Assembly (NCBI GenBank): GCA_030386875.1 | Contig: CM059557.1 | Span: 60,218,514-60,282,513, forward strand | From: Morinoia aosen | Taxonomy: Eukaryota > Arthropoda > Malacostraca > Amphipoda > Talitridae | DNA: 64,000 nucleotides | Reading direction: 5' to 3' | Part shown: positions 21,441-32,956 of the stretch, piece after piece | Numbering within the stretch: the first letter of the stretch is position 1 | Layout: each line of letters starts with the position of its first letter | Made by a program: the position numbers and the translations under genes | The notes under the pieces: generated by a model | The model's database searches: none | What the model saw: only the letters and a program-made list of their open reading frames with translations | What the model was told of the DNA's origin: nothing

Positions 21441-23330
21441 AGGAATGTGAGTGAATTTCTGAACCGAGCTCACTTTTCTAGCTTTCAAGTAAAACTTGGA
21501 GATCAGGATAAACCTCTGACATCACATTAGTTAAGTCATTCCTGCGTAGAAAACATGCCTCAATGGACTAAAGGAAGAAATGAAATCAAATTTGGCATTC
21601 CGATGATATGGCGTGAGCCACAAGACCATGTCACAGACTGTTACTTCTGCCTTGCGATGTTGTTGGTTTTACTCGTAAATCTCGTCAGCTAACCACAGCA
21701 GCTTACATTCAGTGTTCAGACCTGTGCTCCGTTAAGATGATATTCTAAACCTATCTTCACTCAACTTGTTTCTCACTGGGCTGTTGGCAGAGGAGTCAAC
21801 TAACAGAAAAAGTCGCTCAGATTATAGAGGCATATTAATAAAACCACAAACATCAATTTAGACATGCAGAACTCTATGATTTAGTTCGAGATTTGGGTTT
21901 GTCTAAAAAGCTGTCAGAATTGTTGGCTTCACGATTAAACGATAAAAACTTGCAGGGTATGGACGGAAAAGTAATATTTGATGGCAACAAAGAAGATAAC
22001 CAACATCTGGCAGTTCTTTGATTCTAAATTTAACTTTGAGTACTGTTGTGATATTCTTGGATTAGATCCGAAAGAGTGGCGCCTCTGCAAAGGTAGCTCT
22101 AAATAGAGGCTGTAATGTGTTTTCGAACATAAAAAAACAACAACGGCATCTATGGATGCTTCATTTCCAATTTCAAGCCTGATACATACCACCTTGTACA
22201 TTGGATTTTCAAATGCCTTATAACTAACACCAGGACGCCATGACGCTTTCCCCCGGTTATAAGACCGGTACCCATTTCAGACACCTGGGTAGAGTGGGGA
22301 ATTGTGCTTGGAATGTTTCACCTATACCCAACAGAGAAAATCTGCCCCAGCGCCGGGACTCGAACCCTCGTTTGCCAGCACGGAGGCAGGTCCTAATGCC
22401 ACTCGACAATGACGAAAGGCAACATTTTTAACTGGCGTAAACCAAATGGACGCTCAGTGCACTTGAATGAAAAATATGAACACATCAAAACGGTATTGGA
22501 GCTACTTAAATGTGAAAAACACATAATGGATCATTTGTGTTGATCTAAAATGTTCAACTTTTTGTTAGAATAGCAAAGTGACAACACAAAATTCCCTTGT
22601 TTTATGCACCTCTGGGACAGCAGAGCCAAAGACAGACACTGGATTCAAAAGAAATGACCTGTTAGGGAAGGTCATAATGTTGGGAAAAAGAACATCATTC
22701 ATGAATGAACCCCTAGTAGAACGTGAAAAAATTATTTTACCACCCCTTCTAATCAAGCCAGGCCTTATGAAACAGTTCGTCCAGGTGTCAAATACTGACA
22801 GTGACAGTATTTGTGTGATGCGTTTCTAAGCGTAATGACCGAAAAACTCAATGCAAGCATTTTAGACGGCGCTCAAATCAAATTAGGAAACCAGTTAAAG
22901 ATCAGGCTTTAAAATAATCTATGACTGATGTTGAGAAAAATGCATGGGACTCATTCGTTTTTGTTGTAAGGAACTTTCTTGGAAATAGGAAATCAAAGGA
23001 ATTTAAAGATTTAACTGAATCTTTAATGGAAAATATCCAGGTGTTTGGTTGCAATATGATCGTTAGGATGCATTTATTGAACAATCATATTGAATAATTT
23101 CCTGAAAATTGGGGGAAGTGAGTGATGAGCAGGGTGAACGCTTTCACCACGATATCAAAATCATGGAAGATCGATTTCAAGGTCGCTGAGACGTTCACAT
23201 GATGGCTGACTGTAGCTGGAGCATTCAGCAAGACTGCACAGAGAAGCGAGATTCTAGATGGTCCATTAAGCTCAAGTTTCTACTTCAATTTATCTGTCAT
23301 TCTTCGCAAACGCAACAGATGAATCTACGA
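21440..23330 (+). pseudogene. Copy C of unnamed multicopy arthropod family, most complete
   Basis: Plus strand, frames shifting repeatedly. N-terminal block QVKLGDQDKPLTSH (about 21488-21530; family 'VGDQDKxWAPHxxC'). Then FGIPMIWREPQDHVTDCYFC-like codons at about 21590-21650 (the CYFC cysteines are visible). Then FRDLGLSKKLSELLASRLND (about 21885-21944). Then a CCDI...DPxEWRL block (about 22040-22080). After a SINE insertion come SVHLNEKYEHIKTVLELLK (about 22455-22511), the 83-aa frame 22578-22829 with PLVEREKIILPPLLIKPGLM and KQFVQV (family 'xKVxxPPLHIKLGLMKQFV'), then 'SDEQGERFHHDIKIMEDRFQ' codons at about 23120-23180 and HMMADCSWSI (23200-23230). The block order is collinear with copies A and D. 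No nuclease or polymerase signature is visible; conserved Cys pairs suggest zinc binding. It is a pseudogene with many lesions. Confidence 0.75.
22193..22440 (-). mobile_element. tRNA-derived SINE inserted in family copy C
   Basis: On the minus strand the head reads GTCGAGTGGCATTAGGAC (an A-box like that of Ser/Leu tRNAs, 22390-22407) and about 25 bp further GGTTCGAGTCC (a canonical B-box, 22356-22366). Together these form an internal RNA polymerase III promoter. A tRNA-unrelated body follows, ending near TGCCTTATAACTAACACC. A second copy of the body/tail lies at 24220-24325. The insertion interrupts the conserved reading 'SSKRSLKAVLLHNGN...HSVHLNEKYEH' of family copy C, so the SINE is younger than that copy. 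No clean target duplication was identified. Confidence 0.75.
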
Positions 23331-23334
23331 TGTG

Positions 23335-24219
23335 TTTGCCAAGGTAAGTAAAAGTAATTATAAATTATTTCTACATGATTGTAATGTTTTTGAATTACAT
23401 TCATTTGTACTGGCTTAGAATTTTATCATCAGTATCTAGTGATCTCCCTATGTATTGCTTGTAGTAAATGGGAGGTAGCTAATTGGAAGAAAACCTGATT
23501 CGATAGAAAATAACTCATGCCATATTTGAAACCAGTGACTTCAATTTACCCAATAACATTTTTCAAAATGTATGCAAATGACAAAAGTAGAAATTTATTC
23601 CCCAGTACAATTAATCGAAACATTTCTGTGTTTCTCAGGCATGTGCACACCAGTTATACCGGTTCCGGATTTAATAAAAGCGATTTTTTTAATGTAATTG
23701 TTTTTAATGTAATTTTCTTCTGGAGCTAATATTGTACGTTTCCATTTCTTTTTCAGTCATTTTAAAAGCAGTTAATGATAATTTCAGGACGAAGTACAAA
23801 GTGGACAAAAAAAATCACACACTGAGATTTGGCCTTATATCACTGGTTTATTCGTGAGTGAAACCCTTTGAATATTCCACTTTTACAGTAAAAATTTATG
23901 TGTTGAAATTTCACAGAGTACTTTATTTGTCAAGAATTTTATGGTAAACATTTTTGTTAATCTTTACATCGAGAGGGCTCAGTGCAGTGCACGTAATGAC
24001 TATGCACCTACGTATATGTTCACAACAGCTTGCATGTTTTCTGGTTAGTGTTCGAAAATTTTAGAGTAATTCCTCACCAAATAAATTTTTATACCTACTA
24101 CTAATTTCGTCAACTTGATTAAAAAATAGTATTTCATGAGTCATTGAGGCCTGGGATGTCGAACTATTAATAACATGAATGAATGTTTTTAAAATGTTTT
24201 AGTTAATCAGGTTGGTGCG
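23335..24219. other. AT-rich unique sequence, nothing recognised
   Basis: No motif or repeat recognised. A 70-aa frame at 23517-23729 has no recognisable domain. Confidence 0.35.
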
Positions 24220-24325
24220 CATTGTTTTGTACAATGACTTTTTAAATGTCTCATAACTGACGTCAAAATGGTGGTAACTCACGGCGAGCCTTTACCTAAT
24301 TCAGACACCTGAGTCTACTTGAGGA
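24220..24325 (-). mobile_element. 3' fragment of the same SINE family
   Basis: This aligns with the tail and body of the SINE at 22193-22440: a TTGTACA-TG-TTTT-AAATG block, CATAACTGACG versus TATAACTAACA, and a shared TTCAGACACCTG block (about 24300). The tRNA-like head with A and B boxes is not present. Confidence 0.55.
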
Positions 24326-24370
24326 GACACAGATATGGGCAACACATGGAGCCCATGTGGTACCCATCGT

Positions 24371-24620
24371 AACCCATATGGCTAGATCATCTGTTTTTTT
24401 AATATGCATCCATCTGGGCTTGAAGTGGGCGAATCCCTTGGTTTCCCATACGATTGCTGATTCGGTTCCCAGATGGCTATACTTCTTGGTGTCCATGTGG
24501 ACTTGACATGAAGCATGCAATAAGATACAAACTTGATACACATATCAATCCCAGATGGCTAAATTACTGGGTGCTTGTGTAGGCTTGGTACGGGGAAACT
24601 AATGGGTTTTACAGGTGATG
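24371..24620 (+). repeat. Degenerate tandem repeats around CCCAKATGGCTA
   Basis: Three diverged units begin AACCCATATGGCTAG (24371), TTCCCAGATGGCTAT (about 24466) and ATCCCAGATGGCTAA (about 24548), each followed by a TTGGTG/TGGGTG and GGCTTG-type stretch. Unit length is 80-97 bp. Loosely similar words occur at 53690-53815. Confidence 0.4.
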
Positions 24621-24861
24621 CTCAAATTGTTAGAAAATGGTTGGGCCACGGTAAATCAGGCTGTACTGACGTTTCGTTCAGTGTTTCTTGAAAACACATT
24701 TATTTGGGCATCATGTGTACCAGTAAAACATTTTTTTTTATATCCTAATGGGTAGCCTATTGTAACCCGCTCATTAGATATGGTGCCAGTGACTGTCTAC
24801 CTATGGGCATCTTGATAAATGGGATTATTTTGTTTGAAATGATTAATTGATGTACATTTAG

Positions 24862-25045
24862 GCCAGGGGCGCAGCCAGCCGAAAGTTTCTGGGGGGGCAG
24901 ACATCAGACATGAATTATCAGCAATCTTATTATTCTTTTACTTAAAACGGCGACTGAAACTGGCCCCCAGCTCAACACTTCGGGATGGAAGGAAGGGGGG
25001 AGGTGGGCATGGCTCCCGTGGCCCCTCCTGGATATCCAACTGATT
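24862..25045 (+). mobile_element. Truncated end of a CAGGGGCG-type dispersed element
   Basis: CCAGGGGCGCAGCCAGCC followed by a G-rich CTGGGGGGGCAG stretch, and at about 25010 a GGCTCCCGTGGCCCC block, resemble the 'CAGGGGCGTAGCCAGG' termini of dispersed animal elements. The matching opposite terminus is not found nearby. The type is not assigned. Confidence 0.4.
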
Positions 25046-25341
25046 CAGGCCATGTATTGGAAATTCGCATGCAAATTCTAGTTTCGAGACTAAATTTGTA
25101 ATTGGTTACTGCATGCCTACAAAATTGAAATAAGTATGATATACAGATGTGGCTAAACATACTATCATACTAACGAACAGGGTTGGGAAAAAGTCCCCAG
25201 ACTCTTTTTCAATTGAAAATAAAAGCTACTGATTTGGTCTTCGTCAAAAAAAGTTACACCTAATTAATTGTCAACGTTCACGTTTCAAACAGAATTTGTA
25301 GATAAAACTTTCTGCAGTATTATGAAAATAAGTAAGCACCG

Positions 25342-25551
25342 ATGTGGCCTCTACCTTTGCCTGATTTGATCCCCCTGGACATCAATGTTTGGGTAATGTT
25401 GAAAACTAAAGTCTGCATATCATCCTACGCCACATTCGACGATTTGACGTCGGCTCTAAAGAAGGCACGAGACAAACTACCGCAAAAGGAGAGTACATTC
25501 CTAACCATGGTATTTAGAAAATTAATATGGAGACGATTTTATTCTCATTAA
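25342..25551 (+). pseudogene. Mariner-type transposase fragment (around third catalytic residue)
   Basis: A 69-aa frame begins WPLPLPDLIPLDINVWVMLK, matching the mariner/Tc1 consensus 'WPPxSPDLNPLDxxxWGxLK' with the third catalytic Asp (second D of PDLxPLD in DDxD mariners). VCISSYATFDDLTSALKKAR follows, the usual downstream helix region. Upstream catalytic parts are not recognisable within 200 bp, and no TIRs were found. It differs from the remnant at 19750-19935 and probably represents another mariner subfamily. Confidence 0.65.
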
Positions 25552-25559
25552 ACCTTCCT

Positions 25560-28230
25560 ACAGTATATATATTACCGATTCACTCAGTCTCAGAATTTTT
25601 TCCATCGCCTCTATGATTACTTCTTAAACAACCTGGCAAATCTTTGAGCACATTACAAATGGAAAAGCAGTGAAGTATCATGAAGATTTTTAATGTTCAT
25701 AGCTATGTTTCTCGTTGAAAAGTTCGTGCAATTTAATTTTGAGTTTATTTATATATTTAGAACAATTTTTTAAATGTGCACTATACGTTTAGTTTGTCAG
25801 GGAAAAAAATTGTAGTTATTCGCATGGTGTTAGCATGGCATGCATTTTAAGATATTTACCTTGTCTTTCTACACGTGTGCAGAGTTATGAAAGTTGTCGT
25901 AATAAAATGAGGTGAAATCTGAACCCAAAATGAATTAACTCTAGGTTGCCAAGGAGCGAAAAAGGTTCAGAATGTTGATAGAGATTGCCTACAATACTAA
26001 CGTGTCAGTAAAAATATGCATCTCACATAAGATATCTCACTGACACTTTCTCGTGTCAACGAATCCGTAGTTTGTTTAAAAGGAGCCTCGACACTCTAGT
26101 TCAGAATATCTAAAATAATTGACAACCACGTCTATATGGCTGCAATAACGAAAATGAAATAAAAAGTAGAAATAGGCGATTAAAATGTTCAGCAATTTGC
26201 TAGGCGCTTAGGTGTTGGCGTTTTCGTATAGCTTCAGCAAGACTTCGTCACAGAAGATTCCGCAAGATCTGCATCTTCAGCAGCTCAACGTGTAGATTCT
26301 TCTGGATTTCGCTACACGGATGCCAGCCACTTCGCACTGCGACCTTTGCATGACTCAGGCGTTGACGAGGCTCATGGGAATGCTGTAGTCAATCTCATGG
26401 ATTGTACTCGATTGCCTGCATTGACTCAGAAATACAGCTTTTGCGTTAGGAAATGTGTATGACAATATTCTCTATATCTGAGACTTACCTTTAATAGTAA
26501 CAGTGTACATTATGTACGTAACTATTTGACATAGAATCTCTTTTGCACTGAGTTGCATCAATGTCCATTGTATTTCATAACTAAGATGAAAAATGACTAA
26601 TGTTTTGAAAGACCATGGAACAGTATGGAGGTTATTTTCACCATGTCATATCAATGTTCATTTCAGTTTTTACATAGGAAAATATATCGCAAAACTTTAT
26701 GGAAAACTATTCGTCACAGTGAGTAGGTTATTTGCGCTGCTTCTCCAAATATTGGTAGTCGTTCCAGTTCCTACCTTTCTACAGGATATAAGCAGGAGGC
26801 GATGGTGGTGGAGAAGAAATTCAAGCTATGGCTTTTAAACAGATGGGAAACAGGAATGGATAGGAGCGGAAAAGATTCTGAGTTAAATCCTCCACTCAAA
26901 TTCTTACCATTAGACAGAATACAAGCTGGAGGTTTTGGCAGTGAAAAACTTGAGCTAGAGCAATAATGTGGTTATGAAACAGTAGCTTGATTCATTTGGT
27001 TGTGCTTCTCCACTTGGCAACTGGAAATGGTCTAAAGTGAGAAACACTAGGAACACAAAGATGATCATTACAATTCCCTGTCTTATACATGTTGGTGAAT
27101 CCTACAAAACTCCGACATTACATATTAGTAGCTCCAGCTCCCAACACATTGTAAGAGTGAATGATGTCAGACTCAAATTAAACGTTAAATTAAGCCTTCG
27201 TACCCACAATAAAATTATTTCCAAGAAAGGAAGCTTGAAGGCACCGTTCAGTATGGAAATGGGCACGGGTATTCTGTACAAAGTGTGTTTTACACCCTGC
27301 CGTTACAAACAGCAAGATTGAAAGAAGTTTATGAACCAAGATGAAATTTTAAGAATGAAGTAATAAGTGTTAGAAAAAGATAACAGTGGACTGAAAAAGT
27401 GGGTCCGTAACTAAACAAAAGCCTATTTTATTAGAACAAAAAGAGCCTGCCTGACTTTCAGCATGGGATCTTACATCATACTCCGTGGAGTAGTAATTCC
27501 CATAGAAATAATAATTGTACCTCTTGAGGGATACAATATAATATCGAAGCCCTATCGATGTAATATGCTTGATGTAATATCGAAGCCTATCACTGTGGAT
27601 TAGCTCACATTTATTCTCAATTCAGCTTTGATGATTAACAAATGTATGTATCATTGATAGAAGATTCTGTAGAACATTTAAATGCAGGATCCATCTTCTC
27701 GGCATTCTACACAGTAAAATGCACAGACTATGGTCACCAAACCAAAATTGCTATCGAACGGCAAATGAGCTGACCCTTTAATTTTAGAAGGGATTATTAT
27801 GTCTTCAGCTATTTTTGTTTCAGCAGTATTTTTACCTTGCAGTATTTCATCTACGTTATGGGCCTTAACCTCATTTTTTGAGCATGTATCTTGTGCAGGG
27901 GAAAATGGCGATGCCTTATCGGCATTATATTATAGCCAAATGCTTTTCAAATTTGAGAGAAATTATGTTGTCAAAACTCAAAAAACCTCTAACATCTTCT
28001 TGAATGTGCTGAGGAAAATGAACGATGTGAACAACATTTAAACTTGAGCGGACTTGCTTTGCATTTTGGTGAATAATTTACGAAGTTCTTCAGCATAATT
28101 CGAAGTTTCTTCAAAATGGATGTTTTCCCTTGAGTAGAATAATCTCAGTGAGTGACGAATCAATTAATGGTAATTTAATTTGCTTGGCAAGAAACCCGAA
28201 CGATTGGTCTATTGCGAAATAGGAACAATA
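25560..28230. other. AT-rich sequence, nothing recognised
   Basis: Frames of 80-95 aa at 26593-26838, 27037-27321 and 27799-28041 show no domain I recognise. CTCCAGCTCCCAAC and similar words around 27120 are not repeated elsewhere. This could contain host exons too short to identify. Confidence 0.35.
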
Positions 28231-28234
28231 TAAA

Positions 28235-28261
28235 CTAGCAGGACCCGTGGAAATTCCACGG
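28235..28261 (-). mobile_element. Helitron-like 3' terminus 1
   Basis: On the minus strand: hairpin CCGTGGA-ATT-TCCACGG (28261-28245), six bases GTCCTG, then CTAG (28238-28235), followed by T. Helitrons end in a short hairpin a few bases before CTRR and insert between A and T. The element body would lie to the right, that is, within the complex satellite region. A rolling-circle replication protein or helicase is not present in the window. Confidence 0.5.
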
Positions 28262-28483
28262 ACAATTACGCTAGGTCGACCCGTGAAAAATAATCGGTCA
28301 ACATTGCCTTACTAATTCCAACATAACATATTCTAAGCCGACGTAAACTATCCTATCCTAACCGAATCTATCCTGATAATATGTCAAACATAAAAACCGT
28401 GGACTCGTTGAAAAATTTCATCAACATTACCGAACCTATACTAACCTAACCCATACTACCCTAACCCTTACTAACCAAACCTT

Positions 28484-28520
28484 TACTAACCTAACCTAAC
28501 CTAACCTAACCTAACATATC
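28484..28520. repeat. Short interstitial (CCTAA)n, telomere-type unit
   Basis: Six to seven uninterrupted CTAAC/CCTAA pentamers, which equal (TTAGG)n on the minus strand, the canonical arthropod telomere repeat. It is embedded in the variant pentamer region, so interstitial rather than a chromosome end. Confidence 0.8.
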
Positions 28521-28659
28521 CTAACTTACCCTAACCGAACCTATCCTGATAATATGTCAAACATAAAGAAAACCGTTGACCCGTGAATTTTTTTATCGAA
28601 ATTACTTAACAAATTCTAACGACATATTCTAATCTAACCTATTCTAAACTAAAATATCT

Positions 28660-29140
28660 TAACCTATCCTATCCTAACCTATCCTAACCTATTCTAACCT
28701 ATCCTAGCCTATTCTAATCTATCCAAACCTATCCTAACCTATCTTAACCTATCCTAACCTATCCTAACCTATCCTAACCTATCCTAACCTATCCTAACCT
28801 ATCCTAACCTATCCTAACCTATCCTAACCTATCCTAACCTATCCTAACCTATCCTAACCTATCCTAACCTATCCTAACCTATCCTAACCTATCCTAACCT
28901 ATCCTAACCTATCAAAACCTATCCTAACCTATCCTAACCTATCCTAACCTATCCTAACCTATCCTAACCTATCCTAACCTATCCTAACCTATCCTAACCT
29001 ATCCTAACCTATCCTAACCTATCCTAACCTTTCCTAACCTATCCTAACCTATCCTAACCTATCCTAACCTATCCTAACCTATCCTATCCTAACCTATCCT
29101 AACCTATCCTTACCTATCCTAACCTATCCTAACCTAACTT
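28660..29140. repeat. 10-bp tandem array (CCTAACCTAT)n
   Basis: About 45 units in register with the 10-column layout and only occasional substitutions (e.g. CAAAACCTAT near 28914, a TTTCC variant near 29030). The unit is one canonical telomere pentamer (CCTAA) plus one variant (CCTAT), so it may have arisen from telomeric DNA by fixing a variant in alternate positions. Confidence 0.95.
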
Positions 29141-30420
29141 AACCAATGTCATCGTTAGGCTAGGTAGACCCGTAAGAAAATTCGGTCAACATTAACCAAC
29201 AAATTCTAACATACCATATTCTAATGTAAGCCATCCTAACATGGTTATATACTAACCAATCCTATGACAACCGAAGCTATGTTAAGCATGAAAAACCGTT
29301 GAACCGTGGAAAAATGTCGTCAACATTAAGTAACCTATCTTAACCTATCCTAACCTAACCCATTCTATCCTATCCTAACCGATTCTATTCTATTCTATTC
29401 TATCCTATCCTAACCAAGCCTAACCAAACCTATCCTAACCTATCCTATCCTAACCTATCCTATCATATTCTATCATATTCTATCCTATCCTATCCTATCC
29501 TATCTTATTCTGATCGAACCGATCTTGAATGATAATATGTGATATGTAAAAAAAACGTGGAATCATGGAAAATTTTTGTCAGTATTACCTAACCTAACAT
29601 ATCGTAACCTAACCTACAATAACATATACTGACCTACCCTCACCAAACCGATCCTGATAATATGTCAAACGTAAAAAACATGGACCCGAGAAAAAATTTT
29701 ATCAACATTACCTAACAAATTCTATCATAACATATTTTAACCTATGCAATCCTAACGTAACATATTCTAACCTATCTCTTCTTGACCTATGCTAACCCTA
29801 CCTATCATGATAATACAGTATGTCAAACAGAGAGAACGTGGACCCGTGAAAAAATTCCGTCATCATTACCCAACCTATGCTAACCTAACCTATCCTAAAC
29901 TCTCCAATCCCATCCTAACCTATCCTATCCGCACCCAACTTAACCAATTTCATCGTTAGGCTAGGCGGACCCGTGATAAAGTTCGGTCAACATTACCCAA
30001 AAAATTCTAACATAACATATTAACATAGCCAATCCCAACATAGTATATACTAACTTATCCTATGCTAACCGATGCTTCTCTGATAATATGTCAAACAATA
30101 AAAAACGTTGACCCATGAAAAAATGTTGTCAACCTTACGTAACCTTTGCTAACCTATGCTAACCTATCCTAACCTACCTTACCCTATCCTAACCCTACCT
30201 ATCCTAATCTAACTTAACCAATGTCATCGTTAAGCTAGGTGGACCCATGAAAAAAAATGGGTTTACATTTCTTAAGAAATTCCAACATAACATTCTCACC
30301 TAAACTATCCTAGCCTAGCATATCCTACTATCCAATTCTAACCAAAGCTATTCTGATTTGTCAAACATGAAAAAACCATGGACCCGTGAGAAAATTTCAT
30401 CATTATTACCTGACCTGCGT

Positions 30421-30850
30421 TAAAATGAATAAAAAATAGAAGCAAAAAGAAAAATTTGGAAATGATAAAAAATGAAAAAAAAAATTGATAAAAAAAATAA
30501 AATAAATTGTAAAAAATTGAAGATGAAACAAATGAAAAATTAAAAATTAAAAAAAATTAAAAAATAGGAAAAATATAAAAAATACAAAAATAAAAAATTA
30601 AATTGAAAAAATGAAAAAATAAAAAAAATTGAAAAAATACATAATAAAAAAATAAAGAAGTGTAAAAAATTTAAATATTGAGATGAATAAAAAACAAAAA
30701 ATGAAAAAAAGAAAAATAATAAAAAAACTAAGTCAAAATAATACAAAATTGAAAAAAATGAAAAAAGACCATAAATATGTAAAAAATTAAAAAGGTAAAA
30801 AACATGATAAAAACAATATATATCCTAATCTAACCTAATTTAACATATCC
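30421..30850. repeat. A-rich low-complexity tract
   Basis: About 400 bp of AAAAAT/GAAAAA words; the Phe-rich minus frame at 30746-30540 is an artefact of this composition. A short inverted repeat GTAACGCTC...GAGCGTTAC follows at 30903-30956. Confidence 0.8.
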
Positions 30851-30991
30851 TTTCCTGATAAAATGTTAAACGTATCAATGCATGTAAAGCGATCGTTTAT
30901 TGTAACGCTCAGGAATTCGGTACCCATGATACCACCTACTCGGATGAGAGCGTTACCCACGAACTTAGTTTTAAGCGTATTAATATATAAA

Positions 30992-31241
30992 CTAGTACCG
31001 GTTAACCCGAGTATCGGGTTGTCCGACTTGCCTAAAAATAAAAAAATAAATAGATAAAAAAAATAAAAAATTAAAAAAAAATAAAAAAATAAAAAAAAGA
31101 AGATTAAAGAAAAAAAAAATAGAAAAAAAAAAATAAAAAAAATAAAAAAAAAAAATAAAAAAAATGAAGAAGAAAAAAAATAAGAATAAATGAATAGTTT
31201 TCTGCAAATATAGACATCGTTGGCTTCAATTTAATACCTCA
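30992..31241 (-). mobile_element. Short non-autonomous Helitron-like element, copy 1
   Basis: Minus strand: starts TGAGGTATTAAATTGAAGCC (31241), contains TTTGCAGAAAACTATT and a long T-rich core, then TTTTTAGGCAAGTCGGAC, hairpin AACCCGA-TAC-TCGGGTT (31020-31004), AACCGGTA and CTAG (30995-30992), followed by T. The same sequence, apart from core length, recurs at 32957-33167, so both boundaries are defined by two copies. The Phe-rich frames here are low-complexity artefacts. Confidence 0.65.
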
Positions 31242-32956
31242 ATATTTTCCAATATTTATTTCCAATATTTTCAGTTTTATTGTAAATTTTTCCAGCATTG
31301 GATTTCTGATCTAATAAACCTTTTTTGTTTTCACCATTTTATGCAGTAATTAAGATGATAGTAGGAACTATAACACACCATAAATGTAGAAGCTTTTTCC
31401 AACCCCCATAATCTCACTTTCATGTAGTCAAGAGACGAACGATAATCATTTTTTCACTAATTACTTTCTCTAAAGGAGATATACCAATGGGATATTCAAG
31501 TTGTTCTATTTAATTCAATTTTTCATTTGTTCTTAGAGCGAAACCAAAATCTGGGCAGGAAACAGCTCAGTGCAGAAATGCACCCTTGTACCTTTTGTTA
31601 GCATAATATAAACGTGAAGATTAAATCTGCTCTTCAAATGCTCGTGTAGGAGCCTCACAGACTATACTCCACAGTTCAATCAAGGCAATACTGTCAGTTG
31701 ATTTACTGCATTCACTTGAAAGACAATTTAACTGTGATGCAAAATCAGAGTGAATTTCCCAAAAAACACTCTTTATTTCACGCTGAGGGATTTCAGAAGC
31801 AAAAATTATTATAGACGAGCCACTTGAGCATAATACCGACCAAAATGGAGTGCATGTTGCTTTTGAAAACTGGCATTCCATAAATGATGATGGACAACTT
31901 CACATTTTGACAACTTCACATTTTCTCAATTAAATTGTGATAGAATATAGACAAGCTATTCTCAAATTGAATGAGAAAAAATTATAATTTCCAAATATTT
32001 ATTACATCATACTCCTCTTTTGTCTTAAATCAAGTTTTGGCGCTCATAGGAACACCATCAGCTGGCTGCTAGAAGTTAGCCCTTCAACTGCAGCAAATCT
32101 GATAAACATGAGTGACTCACACTGCCGGCCGGAGCTGCAACAGCTACATCTTTGATAGGGTCCAAGTCCACGTTGTCAACTATTAGGATCTTATCTGATA
32201 TTTTATCAGGTAAATATATTAAACTAGGACATTCAGTCACATCAGCAGAAGCATAATTTTCTGATCTTAGAACAGCCAAAGGATAATAACTGGGCGGTGA
32301 TTCATTTCCATCAGTGCAAAAGCACTGAGGAGTGTCCTGAGAGGTATTGCACTATTTCACCGCACTTTCACACCAAACAGTATTGGAAATTAGTTCCAAA
32401 TGCTTGATTCGGCATTGATGCATATCACTATCAATTACATAATTTTATGTAATTCGTAATTATTCATAAGTCAATGAAATTCTAGTTCTTTTCTTGAAGA
32501 TGATTAAAAACACAAATGTTCCATCAATATAACAGCGAAGTAACACTGTGCAAACATCAACTTATGAATAAGAAAAATTCTGTGCAGAGGGTCCTCTGTT
32601 GACGACAGTCCCGACCTACGACCTTTCGTGGATCCGACGCAATCTCTCATAAAGTAGTAAAAAATTTTGTTCTACCTACATCGGTTGCATCGGAATTTCA
32701 ACGTTGCATGTAATAGAAATGTCTTGCTATGTCCTAGATCATAACTTTTATATACATACTGTACTGTAGGTGAGTGACTTTAGTGCTTACGTGCTAATAT
32801 AGTCTTTAGGCATGCTCCGACTTACACTAAAATTCGAAAAACAACGCATAAGAACGGATCTCTGTCGTAAGCCGAGGACCCCCACATGTAAATAGCAATA
32901 GTTCATAGACACTGTCAAATTTTGATGAGTTATTAATTAAGAAAATAAATAATACA
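31242..32956. other. Sequence between two Helitron-like copies; two unassigned minus frames
   Basis: Minus frames of 67 aa (32279-32076, MAVLRSENYASADVTECPSL...) and 86 aa (31881-31621, MECQFSKATCTPFWSVLCSS...) have more even composition than their surroundings and could be remnants of one coding region, but I recognise no family. Nothing else is visible. If the flanking copies were instead long terminal repeats of one element, this would be its interior. Confidence 0.35.

Larger units (their letters stand above)
28265..30420. repeat. Complex satellite with recurrent ~60-bp modules and CCTAA pentamers
   Basis: Two conserved modules alternate with runs of YCTAA/CCTAT pentamers. Module 1: GATAATATGTCAAAC, then AAAACCGTGGACCCGTG, then TCAACATTACC (at about 28378, 28548, 29275, 29530, 29656, 29812, 30072 and 30355). 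Module 2: GTTAGGCTAGGTAGACCCGT, then TTCGGTCAACATT, then AAATTCTAACATAACATATT (at about 28260, 29142, 29945 and 30225). Spacing is irregular (130-700 bp). No frame is conserved. It adjoins a Helitron-like terminus at 28235. Confidence 0.85.

Noticed and set aside
22350-22410. A genuine tRNA gene
   Set aside because: A and B boxes are present but no acceptor stem pairing or anticodon arm fits, and the sequence continues into a shared non-tRNA body, so it is a SINE.
28484-29140. A chromosome end (telomere)
   Set aside because: The repeat is internal, mixed with variant pentamers, and followed by tens of kilobases of ordinary sequence.
28484-30420. CRISPR-like array
   Set aside because: The repeats lack uniform unit and spacer lengths, and the context is eukaryotic; it is a satellite.
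30540-31207. Phe-rich membrane-like minus-strand frames
   Set aside because: They arise from poly-A/AAATAA low-complexity DNA read on the opposite strand; the same occurs at 32937-33143.
31621-32279. Host gene exons on the minus strand
   Set aside because: Two short frames with no recognisable domain and no convincing splice sites; kept only as an unassigned note.
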